Below, one piece after another: positions 51,403 through 60,400 of a stretch of 64,000 nucleotides of DNA (its first letter is position 1; the number at the start of each line of letters is the position of its first letter). Both the position numbers and the translations under genes were made by a program. The notes under the pieces were generated by a model. It was given only the letters and a program-made list of their open reading frames with translations. It ran no database searches and was not told where the DNA came from. This DNA is from MGBC114844 sp910585855 (GTDB taxonomy: Bacteria > Bacillota > Clostridia > Lachnospirales > Lachnospiraceae). The stretch is taken from NCBI GenBank assembly GCA_965646165.1, contig CBFFYP010000009.1, forward strand, positions 16,959-80,958, read 5' to 3'.

Positions 51403-52724
51403 GTAAGCCGATTGTAGCGATAGTAGGACGTCCAAATGTAGGAAAGTCTACTTTATTTAATGCTTTAGCAGGAGAGATGATCTCAATTGTAAAAGATACA
51501 CCGGGGGTGACAAGGGATCGGATTTATGCAGATGTCACTTGGCTGAATTATGCATTTACGATAGTGGATACAGGCGGAATTGAGCCGGATACAAAAGATA
51601 TTATTTTATCACAGATGAGAGAACAGGCAGAAATTGCTATGGCAGCGGCGGATGTTATTTTATTTTTGGTGGATGTCAGGCAGGGATTGGTGGATGCAGA
51701 CTCGAAAGTTGCCGATTTACTGCGCCGCTCAAAAAAGCCAGTTATTTTGGTGGTCAATAAAGTGGATCATTTTCAGAAATTTATGGCAGAAGTTTATGAA
51801 TTTTATAATTTGGGTATAGGAGAACCGTTTCCTATCTCTGCTGCTTCTAGGCTGGGATTTGGAGAATTATTAGATGAGGTGGTGCGGCATTTTCCAGAGC
51901 AGAATGATAAAGAAGAGGAGGATAGTCGACCTCGTGTGGCGATCGTAGGAAAGCCGAATGTAGGAAAATCTTCGATTATTAATCGTATTATTGGAGAAGA
52001 TCGAGTGATTGTTTCGGAGATTGCGGGGACAACACGGGATGCAGTGGATACTGTTGTAGTGAGAAACGAAAGGGAATATATTTTTATTGATACGGCAGGG
52101 CTTCGCAGAAAGAGCAAAGTAAAAGAGGAATTGGAGCGATATAGTATTATTCGTACTGTAGCGGCAGTGGAACGGGCAGATGTGGTAGTGCTGGTGATTG
52201 ATGCAACAGAGGGAGTAACAGAACAGGATGCAAAGATTGCCGGGATTGCACATGATAGAGGAAAAGGGATTTTAGTTGCAGTAAATAAATGGGATGCGAT
52301 TGAGAAAAACGATAAGACCATTTATGAGCATACCAATAAAATGAAAAATATTCTTTCTTTTATACCTTATGCTGAGTATTTATTTATATCGGCAAAAACT
52401 GGACAAAGAGTAGAGAAGCTGTTTGAGGCGATTGATATTGTAATTGCCAATCATGCACTTCGAATCGCTACTGGTGTGTTAAATGAGATTGTGTCGGAAG
52501 CTGTTGTGATGCAGCAGCCGCCTTCGGATAAAGGAAAACGGTTAAAGATTTATTATGTAACACAGATAGCAGTAAAACCGCCTACCTTTGTTATTTTTGT
52601 AAATAAAAAAGAGCTGATGCATTTTTCTTATACTCGATATTTGGAAAATAAGATTAGGGAAGCATTTGGATTTGGAGGAACTTCACTGAAATTTATTATT
52701 CGTGAACGAAAGGAAAATCAATAA
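51399..52724 (+). CDS. der: Ribosome assembly GTPase Der (EngA)
   Basis: The 441-aa protein has two GTPase domains in tandem: GRPNVGKST (residues 9-17), DTGGIEPD and NKVDHF in the first; GKPNVGKSS (about 184-192), DTAGLRRKSK and NKWDAIEK in the second. A KH-like domain follows (about 355-441). It is essential for 50S assembly. It is coupled to the radical SAM gene by ATGA and lies 1 bp before plsY. Confidence 0.97.
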   Translation: MSKPIVAIVGRPNVGKSTLFNALAGEMISIVKDTPGVTRDRIYADVTWLNYAFTIVDTGGIEPDTKDIILSQMREQAEIAMAAADVILFLVDVRQGLVDADSKVADLLRRSKKPVILVVNKVDHFQKFMAEVYEFYNLGIGEPFPISAASRLGFGELLDEVVRHFPEQNDKEEEDSRPRVAIVGKPNVGKSSIINRIIGEDRVIVSEIAGTTRDAVDTVVVRNEREYIFIDTAGLRRKSKVKEELERYSIIRTVAAVERADVVVLVIDATEGVTEQDAKIAGIAHDRGKGILVAVNKWDAIEKNDKTIYEHTNKMKNILSFIPYAEYLFISAKTGQRVEKLFEAIDIVIANHALRIATGVLNEIVSEAVVMQQPPSDKGKRLKIYYVTQIAVKPPTFVIFVNKKELMHFSYTRYLENKIREAFGFGGTSLKFIIRERKENQ

Positions 52725-52725
52725 A

Positions 52726-53367
52726 ATGGAACGGTTACTTTGTATTGGAATCGGTTATCTGTTCGGGCTTTTTCAGACCGGATATCTCTATGGAAGACTG
52801 CATGGAATTGATATTCGGGAATATGGAAGCGGCAATGCAGGAACGACAAATGCACTGCGGGTATTGGGAAAAAAAGCAGGGATTATCACTTATTTTGGAG
52901 ATGCATTAAAAGCGGTATTTGCTGGAATTTTAGTAGAGCTGCTGTTTCAAAAGAGTCATCCTGAGATGATTCGGCTGTTGGTTTTATATAGTGGAATGGG
53001 GGTTGTGCTGGGACATAATTATCCGTTTTATCTGCATTTTAAAGGGGGAAAAGGCATTGCGGCGATTTCTGGTATGGCACTTGCCTATGACTGGAAGTTA
53101 GCACTTTGTATGATGGTATTGTTTATTGCTGTAGTAGCGGTGACACGGTATGTTTCTTTGGGGTCGATTCTTATGATGGTGTTTTTCTTCGGGCTTTTGG
53201 TGGTAAAGGGACAGATGGGATATTACCAGATGAGCCAGAATTATTTATATGAAGTATATTTGGTAGGAGGACTGCTGACTGTGCTTGCGATTGAAAAACA
53301 TCGGGCAAATATTGGACGGTTGTTAAAGGGCACAGAAAGCAAGCTTGGTGCAAAAAAGAATGTATAG
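52726..53367 (+). CDS. plsY: Glycerol-3-phosphate acyltransferase PlsY
   Basis: The protein has 213 aa from ATG 52726; a frame from 52702 lies inside der. It is a polytopic membrane enzyme that moves an acyl group from acyl phosphate to glycerol-3-phosphate. Family motifs are IREYGSGNAGTTNALRVLGK (about residues 32-51), GHNYPFYLHFKGGKGIAA (about 98-115) and late VSLGS. It pairs with gpsA, which makes its substrate, 19 bp downstream. Confidence 0.95.
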   Translation: MERLLCIGIGYLFGLFQTGYLYGRLHGIDIREYGSGNAGTTNALRVLGKKAGIITYFGDALKAVFAGILVELLFQKSHPEMIRLLVLYSGMGVVLGHNYPFYLHFKGGKGIAAISGMALAYDWKLALCMMVLFIAVVAVTRYVSLGSILMMVFFFGLLVVKGQMGYYQMSQNYLYEVYLVGGLLTVLAIEKHRANIGRLLKGTESKLGAKKNV

Positions 53368-53385
53368 GGAAGGAGAGAGGACAGA

Positions 53386-54393
53386 ATGGCAAAAATAGGG
53401 ATGATTGGGGCAGGAAGCTGGGGAGTTGCTTTGGCAGTTTTATTGGAGCAGAATGGACATCAGGTAACGATTTGGTCGGCATTGGAAAAAGAAGTACAGA
53501 CTTTGATAAAGACCAGAGAGTTAGTCAGTCTTCCGGGGGTTCGGCTTTCGGAAAATGTTTTGGTAACAGCAGATTTAGAAACAGCCGTGGCTGGACAGGA
53601 TGTCTTGGTTTTGGCAGTGGCTTCTGCTTATACCAGAGAGGTTGCTTATCGGGTGGCAAAGTTTGTATCGGATAGACAGAAGGTGGTCAATGTAGCAAAG
53701 GGAATTGAAGAGAGAACGCTTTTTACGTTAAGTCAGGTGATAGAAGAAGAAATTCCCTGTGCTGATGTAGCTGTACTTTCTGGTCCAAGTCATGCAGAAG
53801 AGGTAGGAAGAGGGCTTCCAACTACTTGTGTAGTAGGAGCAAAGACAAAAGAAACCGCAGAATATCTGCAGAATATTTTTATGAGTCCTGTATTTCGAGT
53901 TTATACCAGCCCGGATATTTTGGGAATTGAAGTTGGAGCAGCTTTAAAAAATGTAATTGCACTGGCAGCCGGAATTGCAGATGGGCTTGGATATGGGGAT
54001 AATACCAAAGCGGCATTGATTACAAGAGGAATTGCAGAAATTGCCCGTCTTGGAATGAAAATGGGAGGGAAACTGCAGACATTTACCGGGCTTTCTGGGA
54101 TTGGGGATTTGATTGTAACTTGTGCTAGTATGCATAGCCGAAATCGAAGAGCCGGAATTTTGATTGGTCAGGGAAAGACTATGGAAGAGGCGATGGCAGA
54201 GGTGAAAATGGTAGTAGAAGGAGTGTATTCGGCAAAGGCGGCGTTGGGGCTGGCTCAAAAATATGAAGTAGAGATGCCGATTATTGAGCAGGTCAATCAG
54301 GTGCTTTTTTATGGAAAAACGGCATCGGAGGCGGTGACTGAATTGATGCTGCGGGATAAAACGATTGAACATTCTGATTTGCCTTGGAATTAG
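53386..54393 (+). CDS. gpsA: Glycerol-3-phosphate dehydrogenase [NAD(P)+]
   Basis: The 335-aa cytoplasmic enzyme reduces dihydroxyacetone phosphate to glycerol-3-phosphate for phospholipid synthesis. GAGSWGVALAVLLEQNGHQV (residues about 7-26) is the nucleotide-binding loop; SGPSHAEEV, EVGAALKNVIALAAGIADGL (with catalytic Lys) and GLSGIGDLIVTC follow. It ends the der-plsY-gpsA operon; the F1 element starts 10 bp after its stop. Confidence 0.96.
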   Translation: MAKIGMIGAGSWGVALAVLLEQNGHQVTIWSALEKEVQTLIKTRELVSLPGVRLSENVLVTADLETAVAGQDVLVLAVASAYTREVAYRVAKFVSDRQKVVNVAKGIEERTLFTLSQVIEEEIPCADVAVLSGPSHAEEVGRGLPTTCVVGAKTKETAEYLQNIFMSPVFRVYTSPDILGIEVGAALKNVIALAAGIADGLGYGDNTKAALITRGIAEIARLGMKMGGKLQTFTGLSGIGDLIVTCASMHSRNRRAGILIGQGKTMEEAMAEVKMVVEGVYSAKAALGLAQKYEVEMPIIEQVNQVLFYGKTASEAVTELMLRDKTIEHSDLPWN

Positions 54394-54402
54394 TGGACTA
54401 GA

Positions 54403-54734
54403 GGACGCTAGATTCGAAAACCTTGGGCAGCCTGCTGTTCCGGTTTCCAAAAAGTAAGAAGTTCTAAGACTTCTGCATTTTTATTCATCTAACCAGACAG
54501 ACCGGGGCGCAATTCGCCCTTATGACAGCCGAAACGTAACTGGTGTAAGGAAGGGTTTTTTCAGCCGCAAGATCATCTCTTTCTTATCATACGGGCTAAA
54601 CACGCCCCTTTTTTTTCACACACTGCATGGGAGCAGTATGTGAAAAAAATCTTAGGTTTGAAAGCAGAAGTCCAAGAACTTCTAACTTTTTTCCAAAGTC
54701 ACTGCAGGCTGCCCAAGGTTTTCGAATCTGGCTG
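54403..54734 (+). repeat. Solo hairpin element F1 after gpsA
   Basis: Arms AACCTTGGGCAGCCTGC and GCAGGCTGCCCAAGGTT pair perfectly, with CTT/AAG in place of the CGG/CCG pair of other copies. The core and the CACACACTGC/GCAGTATGTG hairpin are intact. The right flank TGTTTTTGGATTCCGAAAC is shortened. Confidence 0.88.
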
Positions 54735-54852
54735 TTTTTGGATTCCGAAACTGTTTGGATACTGTTATTTGTCCAAATACCAATAAGATTACAATGAAAG
54801 AGGAAAAAGTGTAGGGTATTGAAAAAAATGAAAAAGTAAGAGAGGATATGGG

Positions 54853-55353
54853 ATGGGTGAGCGTTTAACAGAGAATGATGTAAAAAAGATTCAGGAAGAG
54901 ATTATGTACCGAAAGCTGGTAGTTCGAAAAAATGCGATTGAAGCAGTAAAAGAGGCACGGGCACAGGGTGATTTAAGTGAAAATTTTGAGTACTATGCAG
55001 CGAAAAAGGATAAGAATCAGAACGAGGGGCGGATTCGATATTTAGAGAGAATGTTAAAAAATGCGGAAATTGTGACGGAACAGTCTAATGCAGATGAAGT
55101 TGGAATGAATAATACGGTGGAGCTTTACTTTGAGGAGGACGACGAAGTACAGACATTTAAATTGGTGACATCCATTCGGGGAAATTCTTTAAAGGGATAT
55201 ATCAGCATTGAATCTCCGATAGGAAAGGCAATTTTAGGGCATAAAGTGGGAGAGCGGGTAGAAGTAAAGGTTCGTGAGGATTATAGTTATTATGTGGAAA
55301 TTCGTTCGATTGAAAATACAGATGACAGCGGAGATTCGATACGAAAATTTTAG
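54853..55353 (+). CDS. Transcription elongation factor GreA/GreB family
   Basis: The 166-aa protein has an N-terminal coiled coil (LTENDVKKIQEEIMYRKLVV to about residue 75) with acidic tip residues in AQGDLSENFEYYAAKKDKN and a C-terminal FKBP-like domain (ISIESPIGKAILGHKVGERV). Gre factors rescue backtracked RNA polymerase. The start after AGAGAGGAT fits. It is slightly longer than GreA because of an acidic tail, so a GreA paralogue is possible. Confidence 0.88.
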   Translation: MGERLTENDVKKIQEEIMYRKLVVRKNAIEAVKEARAQGDLSENFEYYAAKKDKNQNEGRIRYLERMLKNAEIVTEQSNADEVGMNNTVELYFEEDDEVQTFKLVTSIRGNSLKGYISIESPIGKAILGHKVGERVEVKVREDYSYYVEIRSIENTDDSGDSIRKF

Positions 55354-55410
55354 GGTTTAAAAATCGGATTTTCTTTAGAAAATAAAAGGAAAAGAAAAGA
55401 GGAGAGCAAA

Positions 55411-56538
55411 ATGAAAAAAGGAATGGTTAGAATAGCAGCGGCAGTATTTTTGGCAGCGGCTTTGACTGGATGTGGTTTTGGGCAGGGAAATGTAACAGAA
55501 ACAAGTACGGCAACTACTGTACAGAATACCGAAACTACTAGTCAAATGATAGAAACAAGTCAATTACAGACAACCGAAACAAGTGAAACAACAGAAAAGG
55601 AATCGATACAGCAGGAAACAGAGAAAGAAGAGAAAGAGCAGGAAGAAGGGGCTGAAATTGCAGCAATGACCGGACCTACGGCGATTGGAATGGTAAAGCT
55701 GATGCAGGATGCAGAGGATGGTTTGACTGCTTATCCTTATCAGTTTCAGATATTTGGTACGGCGGATGAAGTAAGTGCAGGGCTGGTTCAAGGGACATTG
55801 GATTTGGCAGCAGTACCTTGTAATCTGGCAGCGGTGCTGTATCAGAAGACGGAAGGACAGATTCAAATTGCGGCAATTAATACGCTTGGTGTGCTTTATC
55901 TGGTAGAAACTGGAGAAACGATTCAAAGTGTGGAGGATTTAAGAGGAAAGACGATTTATTCTACTGGACAGGGGACAACACCGGAGTATACGTTAAATTA
56001 TCTGTTACATTCTTATGGGTTAGATCCGGAAAAAGATGTAACGATTGAATATCGGTCAGAGGCAGCCGAAGTTGCCGCTTTGCTGGCAGAATCGGAAGAT
56101 GCAGTGGCTATGCTTCCTCAGCCTTATGTAACCGTGGCTATGTCGCAGAATGAAAAGTTGCGGATTGCACTTAGTGTTACGGAAGAATGGGAGGCAGTAA
56201 ATGCAGACAGTACGGTAGTAACAGGCGTTTTGGTTGTTCGTAAGGCGTTTGCCGAGGAAAACCCGGATTTGGTAAATGCATTTTTAGAAGAATATCAAGA
56301 ATCGGCAGATTATGCAAATCAGGAGATAGAAGGCTGTGCTTCTTTGGTAGAAAAATATGGAATTTTTAAAGCAGCGATTGCGGCAAAGGCAATTCCTTAT
56401 TGTAATATTTCTTTTATTTGTGGGGAAGAAATGGAACAGAAAATTCTTGGATATTTGGAAACGTTGTATCAGCAAAATCCTGCTTCGGTGGGAGGGCAGC
56501 TTCCAGATGAAGGAATTTTTTACAGGGAAAATGAGTGA
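55411..56538 (+). CDS. Substrate-binding lipoprotein (SsuA/NMT1-like)
   Basis: The 375-aa protein has a signal peptide and lipobox (LAAALTGCG, residues about 14-22), then a Thr/Glu-rich linker (about 25-75) and a type II periplasmic-binding fold (about 80-370: MTGPTAIGMVKLMQDAEDG, GTADEVSAGLVQGTLDLAAV, GKTIYSTGQGTTPEYTLNYL). Relatives bind nitrate, sulfonates, taurine or thiamine precursors. No permease or ATPase gene follows, so it is an orphan or its partners lie elsewhere. It starts after AGAGGAGAG. Confidence 0.85.
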   Translation: MKKGMVRIAAAVFLAAALTGCGFGQGNVTETSTATTVQNTETTSQMIETSQLQTTETSETTEKESIQQETEKEEKEQEEGAEIAAMTGPTAIGMVKLMQDAEDGLTAYPYQFQIFGTADEVSAGLVQGTLDLAAVPCNLAAVLYQKTEGQIQIAAINTLGVLYLVETGETIQSVEDLRGKTIYSTGQGTTPEYTLNYLLHSYGLDPEKDVTIEYRSEAAEVAALLAESEDAVAMLPQPYVTVAMSQNEKLRIALSVTEEWEAVNADSTVVTGVLVVRKAFAEENPDLVNAFLEEYQESADYANQEIEGCASLVEKYGIFKAAIAAKAIPYCNISFICGEEMEQKILGYLETLYQQNPASVGGQLPDEGIFYRENE

Positions 56539-56580
56539 TGGGATAAATTTTATTTTTTGATGTCATTTTTTTGAAATTTG

Positions 56581-56809
56581 TGGTACAATTATTTTATAAA
56601 TAAAACCTTTTTTTTCGTAGTCAAAAAGCCGCTGTCTTTTTATACAGGTACTTAGTTTGAGTTACAAGTTTGGTTTTTGGAGTAATTTTCAGGTTTCTCT
56701 GAGAGGATGCTGGAATCTGAAGAGGGGTTTGCTTCGGATTCTAGCTGTATAGACCTACCGGTAATTGGCTGTGAATAAGATGGAAAGATGCGTAGGAAAG
56801 GAGAAAAAA
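56581..56809 (+). other. Possible structured RNA or long leader upstream of the HD gene
   Basis: An extended -10 box TGGTACAAT (56581-56589) precedes about 220 nt with a 14-bp hairpin (GCTGGAATCTGAAG, 56709-56722, with CTTCGGATTCTAGC, 56732-56745), plus AGCC..GGCT end pairing. No ORF is evident. It could be a leader of the HD gene or an independent small RNA such as 6S; I cannot match it to a known class. Confidence 0.4.
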
Positions 56810-57523
56810 ATGGAACAAATGAAAATAACACCAAAAAACAGCAGACTTCGTGCGCTGAATACTGTAGTATCGGAATATGAAATTGATTTAGAACCAGAAG
56901 TGTTAGAGCCGGTTACAGAGTTGCTTCGTGAGATTTTAGGGGCAGAAAAAGAAGATGAAAAATATAGTAAATATAGTTATTTGATTGAAACAGTACGGGA
57001 ATTTGACGGAGAAACGTTTTACCATATGATTGGCGTAGGGCTGCTTGCAGGGGTTACGGCAAAGAAGTTAGAGTTAAGCGATGCCGAATTTGAAAAAGTT
57101 GTGATAGCCGGAGTACTCCATGATATTGGAAAGGTTATGGTAGGAACGGATATTTTGAGAAAACCGTGCGGTGTTTCAGAAAAAGAGATGATTCAGATTC
57201 GGAAACATTCGATTTATGGTTATCGTCTTCTTTCAGAGGTAGAAAAAGATTCGGATATTTTGTTTGGGGTACTGATGCATCATGAACGATTTTGCGGAGG
57301 GGGTTATCCGCTGAATTATAACGGGGAGCAGATACCGCTTTGTGCAAGGATATTGGCGGTTTGTGATACGTTCGATGCACTGACTTCCAGCCGGTCTTAT
57401 CATACAAAGAGCAGTGTACAGGATTCGCTGTATTATATTGTACGTTCGACCAGATATGATCCTTATGTGAGTGCTGCGTTTAAGTCAGCTTTTCAGGGGG
57501 GAAGTTGTGCTTGGTGGAAATAA
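56810..57523 (+). CDS. HD-GYP-type phosphohydrolase
   Basis: The protein has 237 aa from ATG 56810, after AGGAAAGGAG; a frame from 56765 lacks a site. HD-GYP motifs are visible: LHDIGKVMVG (about residues 104-113), IRKHSIYGYRLL, MHHERFCGGGYP and ARILAVCDTFDALTSSRSYH. The GYP signature is GGGYP. Such enzymes hydrolyse cyclic di-GMP or related nucleotides. There is no sensor domain beyond about 60 N-terminal residues. The unusual leader upstream may regulate it. Confidence 0.87.
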   Translation: MEQMKITPKNSRLRALNTVVSEYEIDLEPEVLEPVTELLREILGAEKEDEKYSKYSYLIETVREFDGETFYHMIGVGLLAGVTAKKLELSDAEFEKVVIAGVLHDIGKVMVGTDILRKPCGVSEKEMIQIRKHSIYGYRLLSEVEKDSDILFGVLMHHERFCGGGYPLNYNGEQIPLCARILAVCDTFDALTSSRSYHTKSSVQDSLYYIVRSTRYDPYVSAAFKSAFQGGSCAWWK

Positions 57524-57536
57524 GAGATAAAAGTAA

Positions 57537-57588
57537 GAAAGTTCTGTTAATGTACGAAGGGATTTCGTTATTTGCAGAACTTTTTTTG
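57537..57588 (+). terminator. Intrinsic terminator after the HD-GYP gene
   Basis: AAAGTTCTG pairs with CAGAACTTT and a T7 run follows; an inner ACGAA/TTTCGT hairpin sits in the loop. Confidence 0.8.
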
Positions 57589-57649
57589 TGTGTAGGGGGT
57601 TAAAATCTAAAAGAAGATTTATATAGTTTCAGTAGTTTTTTTGGGAAGA

Positions 57650-58188
57650 GGACGCCAGATTCGAAAACAGTGGACAGCCTGCTGTTCCAATTTTCCGAAA
57701 AGTAAGAAGTTCTAAGACTTCTGCCGTTTTATGCTTCCAACCGGACAGACCGGAGCGCAATTCGCTCGCATGGCAGCCAAAACGTAATGAACATCTCAAA
57801 CGATTTTACCTGCCACAAAGTAATTACGTTTCGATACATAAGCGAGCTAAACACGCTCCTTTTTTTTCACACACTGCATGGAAGCAGTATGTGAAAAAAA
57901 TCTTAGGTTTTTGAGCAGAAGTCAAGAACTTCTAACTTTTCTCCGAAGTCACTGCAGGCTGTCCACCGTTTTCGAATCTGGCTGTTTCTTGACACCGAAA
58001 CAAAAAAAGAATTTTTTCGTTGGAATATGCAGCCGGAATCTTAAAGAAGGTCTGCGCAGAGTCATCATTTCCCGTCGGCACTTAGGCACGGTATTGCTGT
58101 GTTTTAGTGCCTTATGTGTCCGCTATGAAAATAAAAAATGCTAAGTGCAAGCGGGCTCGGAGCAGACCTTCTTTAAGATTTCGGCGTC
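57650..58188. repeat. Composite hairpin element: F1 module (57650-57984, +), linker, F3 module (58029-58188, -)
   Basis: F1 arms AACAGTGGACAGCCTGC and GCAGGCTGTCCACCGTT pair with one mismatch; the core is diverged but recognisable (GGAGCGCAATTCGCTC; GAGCTAAACACGCTCC), with GC changes matched on both sides. F3 is inverted, with arms CCGGAATCTTAAAGAAGGTCTG and the complement ending GATTTCGGCGTC. The 44-bp linker starts TTTCTTGACACCGAAAC. This is the only F1-F3 pair in the window. Confidence 0.87.
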
Positions 58189-58360
58189 AGGATATCCAGT
58201 AAAATAGCAGGGTTTGACTGGTGATTCGAACAAATGGTCGAAAAAATTATTAAAATATCGTAAATTTACTGGAAAAAAAGAAAAGGTTGTGGTAGAGTAA
58301 GTTAGAATCTCCTTCAAATGGTGTAAAAGGAGGAAAGAAAAAGGAAAGGAAGATAAGAAA

Positions 58361-60280
58361 GTGGGATCTAAGGATACTTATAATGCGCAGAATATAACCG
58401 TGTTAGAGGGATTAGAAGCTGTAAGAAAGCGACCGGGTATGTATATTGGAAGTATATCGGTAAAAGGGCTGAATCATTTGATTTATGAAATTGTAGATAA
58501 TGCAGTGGATGAACATTTAAACGGATATTGTGATTCTATTTGGGTGACATTGGAAAAAGACGGTTCAGCTACGATAAGGGATAATGGACGTGGAGTTCCG
58601 GTAGATATGCATCCAAAAGGGCTTCCGGCAGCAAGGATTGTCTATACGACGCTCCATGCAGGAGGGAAGTTTGGGGACGGGGCTTATAAGACCAGCGGCG
58701 GTCTGCATGGAGTGGGTTCTTCTGTAGTAAATGCTTTGTCTGCTTATATGGATGTTAAGGTTTTTAAGGATGGCGGGATTCATCATGATCGTTATGAAAG
58801 AGGTGTTCCTGTGGTGGAATTGGTAGACGGGCTGCTGCCGGTTATCGGAAAGACAAAACAAACAGGGACACTGATTAATTTTTTGCCGGATGAGGAAATT
58901 TTTGAGAAAATTCGTTTTAAGGCGGATGCAGTGAAAAGTCGTCTTCATGAAACGGCTTATTTGAATCCTGAATTGACGATTTATTTTGAAAATAAGCGTT
59001 TGGGAGAGGAGGAAAAGGCGGTATTTCATGAGGAGGAAGGGATTCGTGGATTTGTGCGTGCTTTAAATGAAGGAAAGGAAGTGATTCACGATGTAATTGC
59101 TTTTCATGGGGAGTTAGAGCAGATTGTAGTGGATGTGGCTTTTCAGTATATCAATGACTTTCAGGAAAATATTTTGGGATTTTGCAATAATATTTATACG
59201 CAGGAGGGCGGAACACATTTAACTGGATTTAAGACTAGTTTTACGACTGTGATTAATAGTTATGCAAGGGAACTTGGTATTTTAAAGGAGAAGGATGCAA
59301 ATTTTACTGGGGCAGATGTGCGGAATGGGATGACGGCAGTGGTGTCGATTAAGCATCCTGATCCAAGATTTGAGGGGCAGACAAAGACGAAGTTAGATAA
59401 CCCGGATGCGACAAAGGCGGCTTCACAGATTACCAGTGAAGAGCTGCAGTTGTTTTTTGATAAGAATTTGGAGATTTTGAAAAATGTGATTGGCTGTGCG
59501 GAAAAGTCGGCGAAGATTCGGAAAGCGGAAGAAAAGGCACGGACAAATATGCTGACGAAGCCGAAGTTTTCATTTGATTCGAATGGAAAGCTGGCAAATT
59601 GTGAGAGTAAGGATGCTTCAAAGTGTGAGATTTTTATTGTGGAGGGGGATTCTGCAGGGGGATCGGCAAAGATGGCGAGAAATCGGCTCTATCAGGCAAT
59701 TTTGCCGATTCGGGGAAAGATTTTAAATGTTGAGAAAGCGACTATGGATAAAGTGCTTGCCAATGCAGAGATTCAGACTATGATACTAGCGTTTGGATGC
59801 GGATTTTCGGAAGGGTATGGAAATGATTTTGATATTTCTAAGCTGCGGTATGATAAGATTATTATTATGGCAGATGCGGATGTGGATGGGGCGCATATTT
59901 GTACATTATTGCTGACTTTGTTTTATCGGTTTATGCCGGAATTGATTTATGAAGGACATGTCTATATTGCTATGCCGCCGCTTTATAAGGCAGTGCCTCA
60001 GAGAGGGGCAGAAGAATATCTCTATGATGATAAGGCATTGGAAAAGTATCGGAAAACACATAAAAATTTTGTTTTGCAGCGGTATAAGGGGCTTGGAGAA
60101 ATGGATGCGGCACAGCTTTGGGAAACGACTTTAAACCCGGAAACACGGATTTTAAAACGGGTGGAGATTGAGGATGGAAAGATGGCGTCGGATGTGACTT
60201 CTGTACTTATGGGCAATGATGTGCCGCCTCGCAGGGAGTTTATTTATAATCATGCCAGGGAGGCGGAGATTGATGCTTGA
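58361..60280 (+). CDS. parE: Type II topoisomerase subunit B (ParE/GyrB-like)
   Basis: The 639-aa ATPase subunit has EIVDNAVDEH (about residues 45-54), DNGRGVPVDMHP, GGLHGVGSSVVNAL, then the TOPRIM motifs EGDSAGGSAK (about 418-427) and MADADVDGAHI (about 503-513). The start is GTG 58361 after GGAAGG. It lies 120 bp before the A subunit gene. In many Clostridia this is a second pair beside gyrBA. Topo IV is preferred because the partner lacks a GyrA box, but a gyrase label cannot be excluded. Confidence 0.82.
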   Translation: MGSKDTYNAQNITVLEGLEAVRKRPGMYIGSISVKGLNHLIYEIVDNAVDEHLNGYCDSIWVTLEKDGSATIRDNGRGVPVDMHPKGLPAARIVYTTLHAGGKFGDGAYKTSGGLHGVGSSVVNALSAYMDVKVFKDGGIHHDRYERGVPVVELVDGLLPVIGKTKQTGTLINFLPDEEIFEKIRFKADAVKSRLHETAYLNPELTIYFENKRLGEEEKAVFHEEEGIRGFVRALNEGKEVIHDVIAFHGELEQIVVDVAFQYINDFQENILGFCNNIYTQEGGTHLTGFKTSFTTVINSYARELGILKEKDANFTGADVRNGMTAVVSIKHPDPRFEGQTKTKLDNPDATKAASQITSEELQLFFDKNLEILKNVIGCAEKSAKIRKAEEKARTNMLTKPKFSFDSNGKLANCESKDASKCEIFIVEGDSAGGSAKMARNRLYQAILPIRGKILNVEKATMDKVLANAEIQTMILAFGCGFSEGYGNDFDISKLRYDKIIIMADADVDGAHICTLLLTLFYRFMPELIYEGHVYIAMPPLYKAVPQRGAEEYLYDDKALEKYRKTHKNFVLQRYKGLGEMDAAQLWETTLNPETRILKRVEIEDGKMASDVTSVLMGNDVPPRREFIYNHAREAEIDA

Positions 60281-60282
60281 AG

Positions 60283-60310
60283 GGGGACGTTGAAAGTTAA
60301 AGGGAGGTAG
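60283..60310 (+). repeat. Relic of an F3 left arm after parE
   Basis: GGACGTTGAAAGTTAAAGGG then AGGTAGTG directly follows the parE stop. It matches the F3 left arm (GGACGCCGAAAGCCAAAGGG in copy d) with C-to-T changes; the core and right arm are absent. Confidence 0.6.
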
Positions 60311-60400
60311 TGGTGGAATTGTTGGGTTATATTGGAAGGTTTTGGGGATAAGGAGTTTGGGATGTTAGATTAGATGGATAGATAGAGAGGAAGAAAAATT

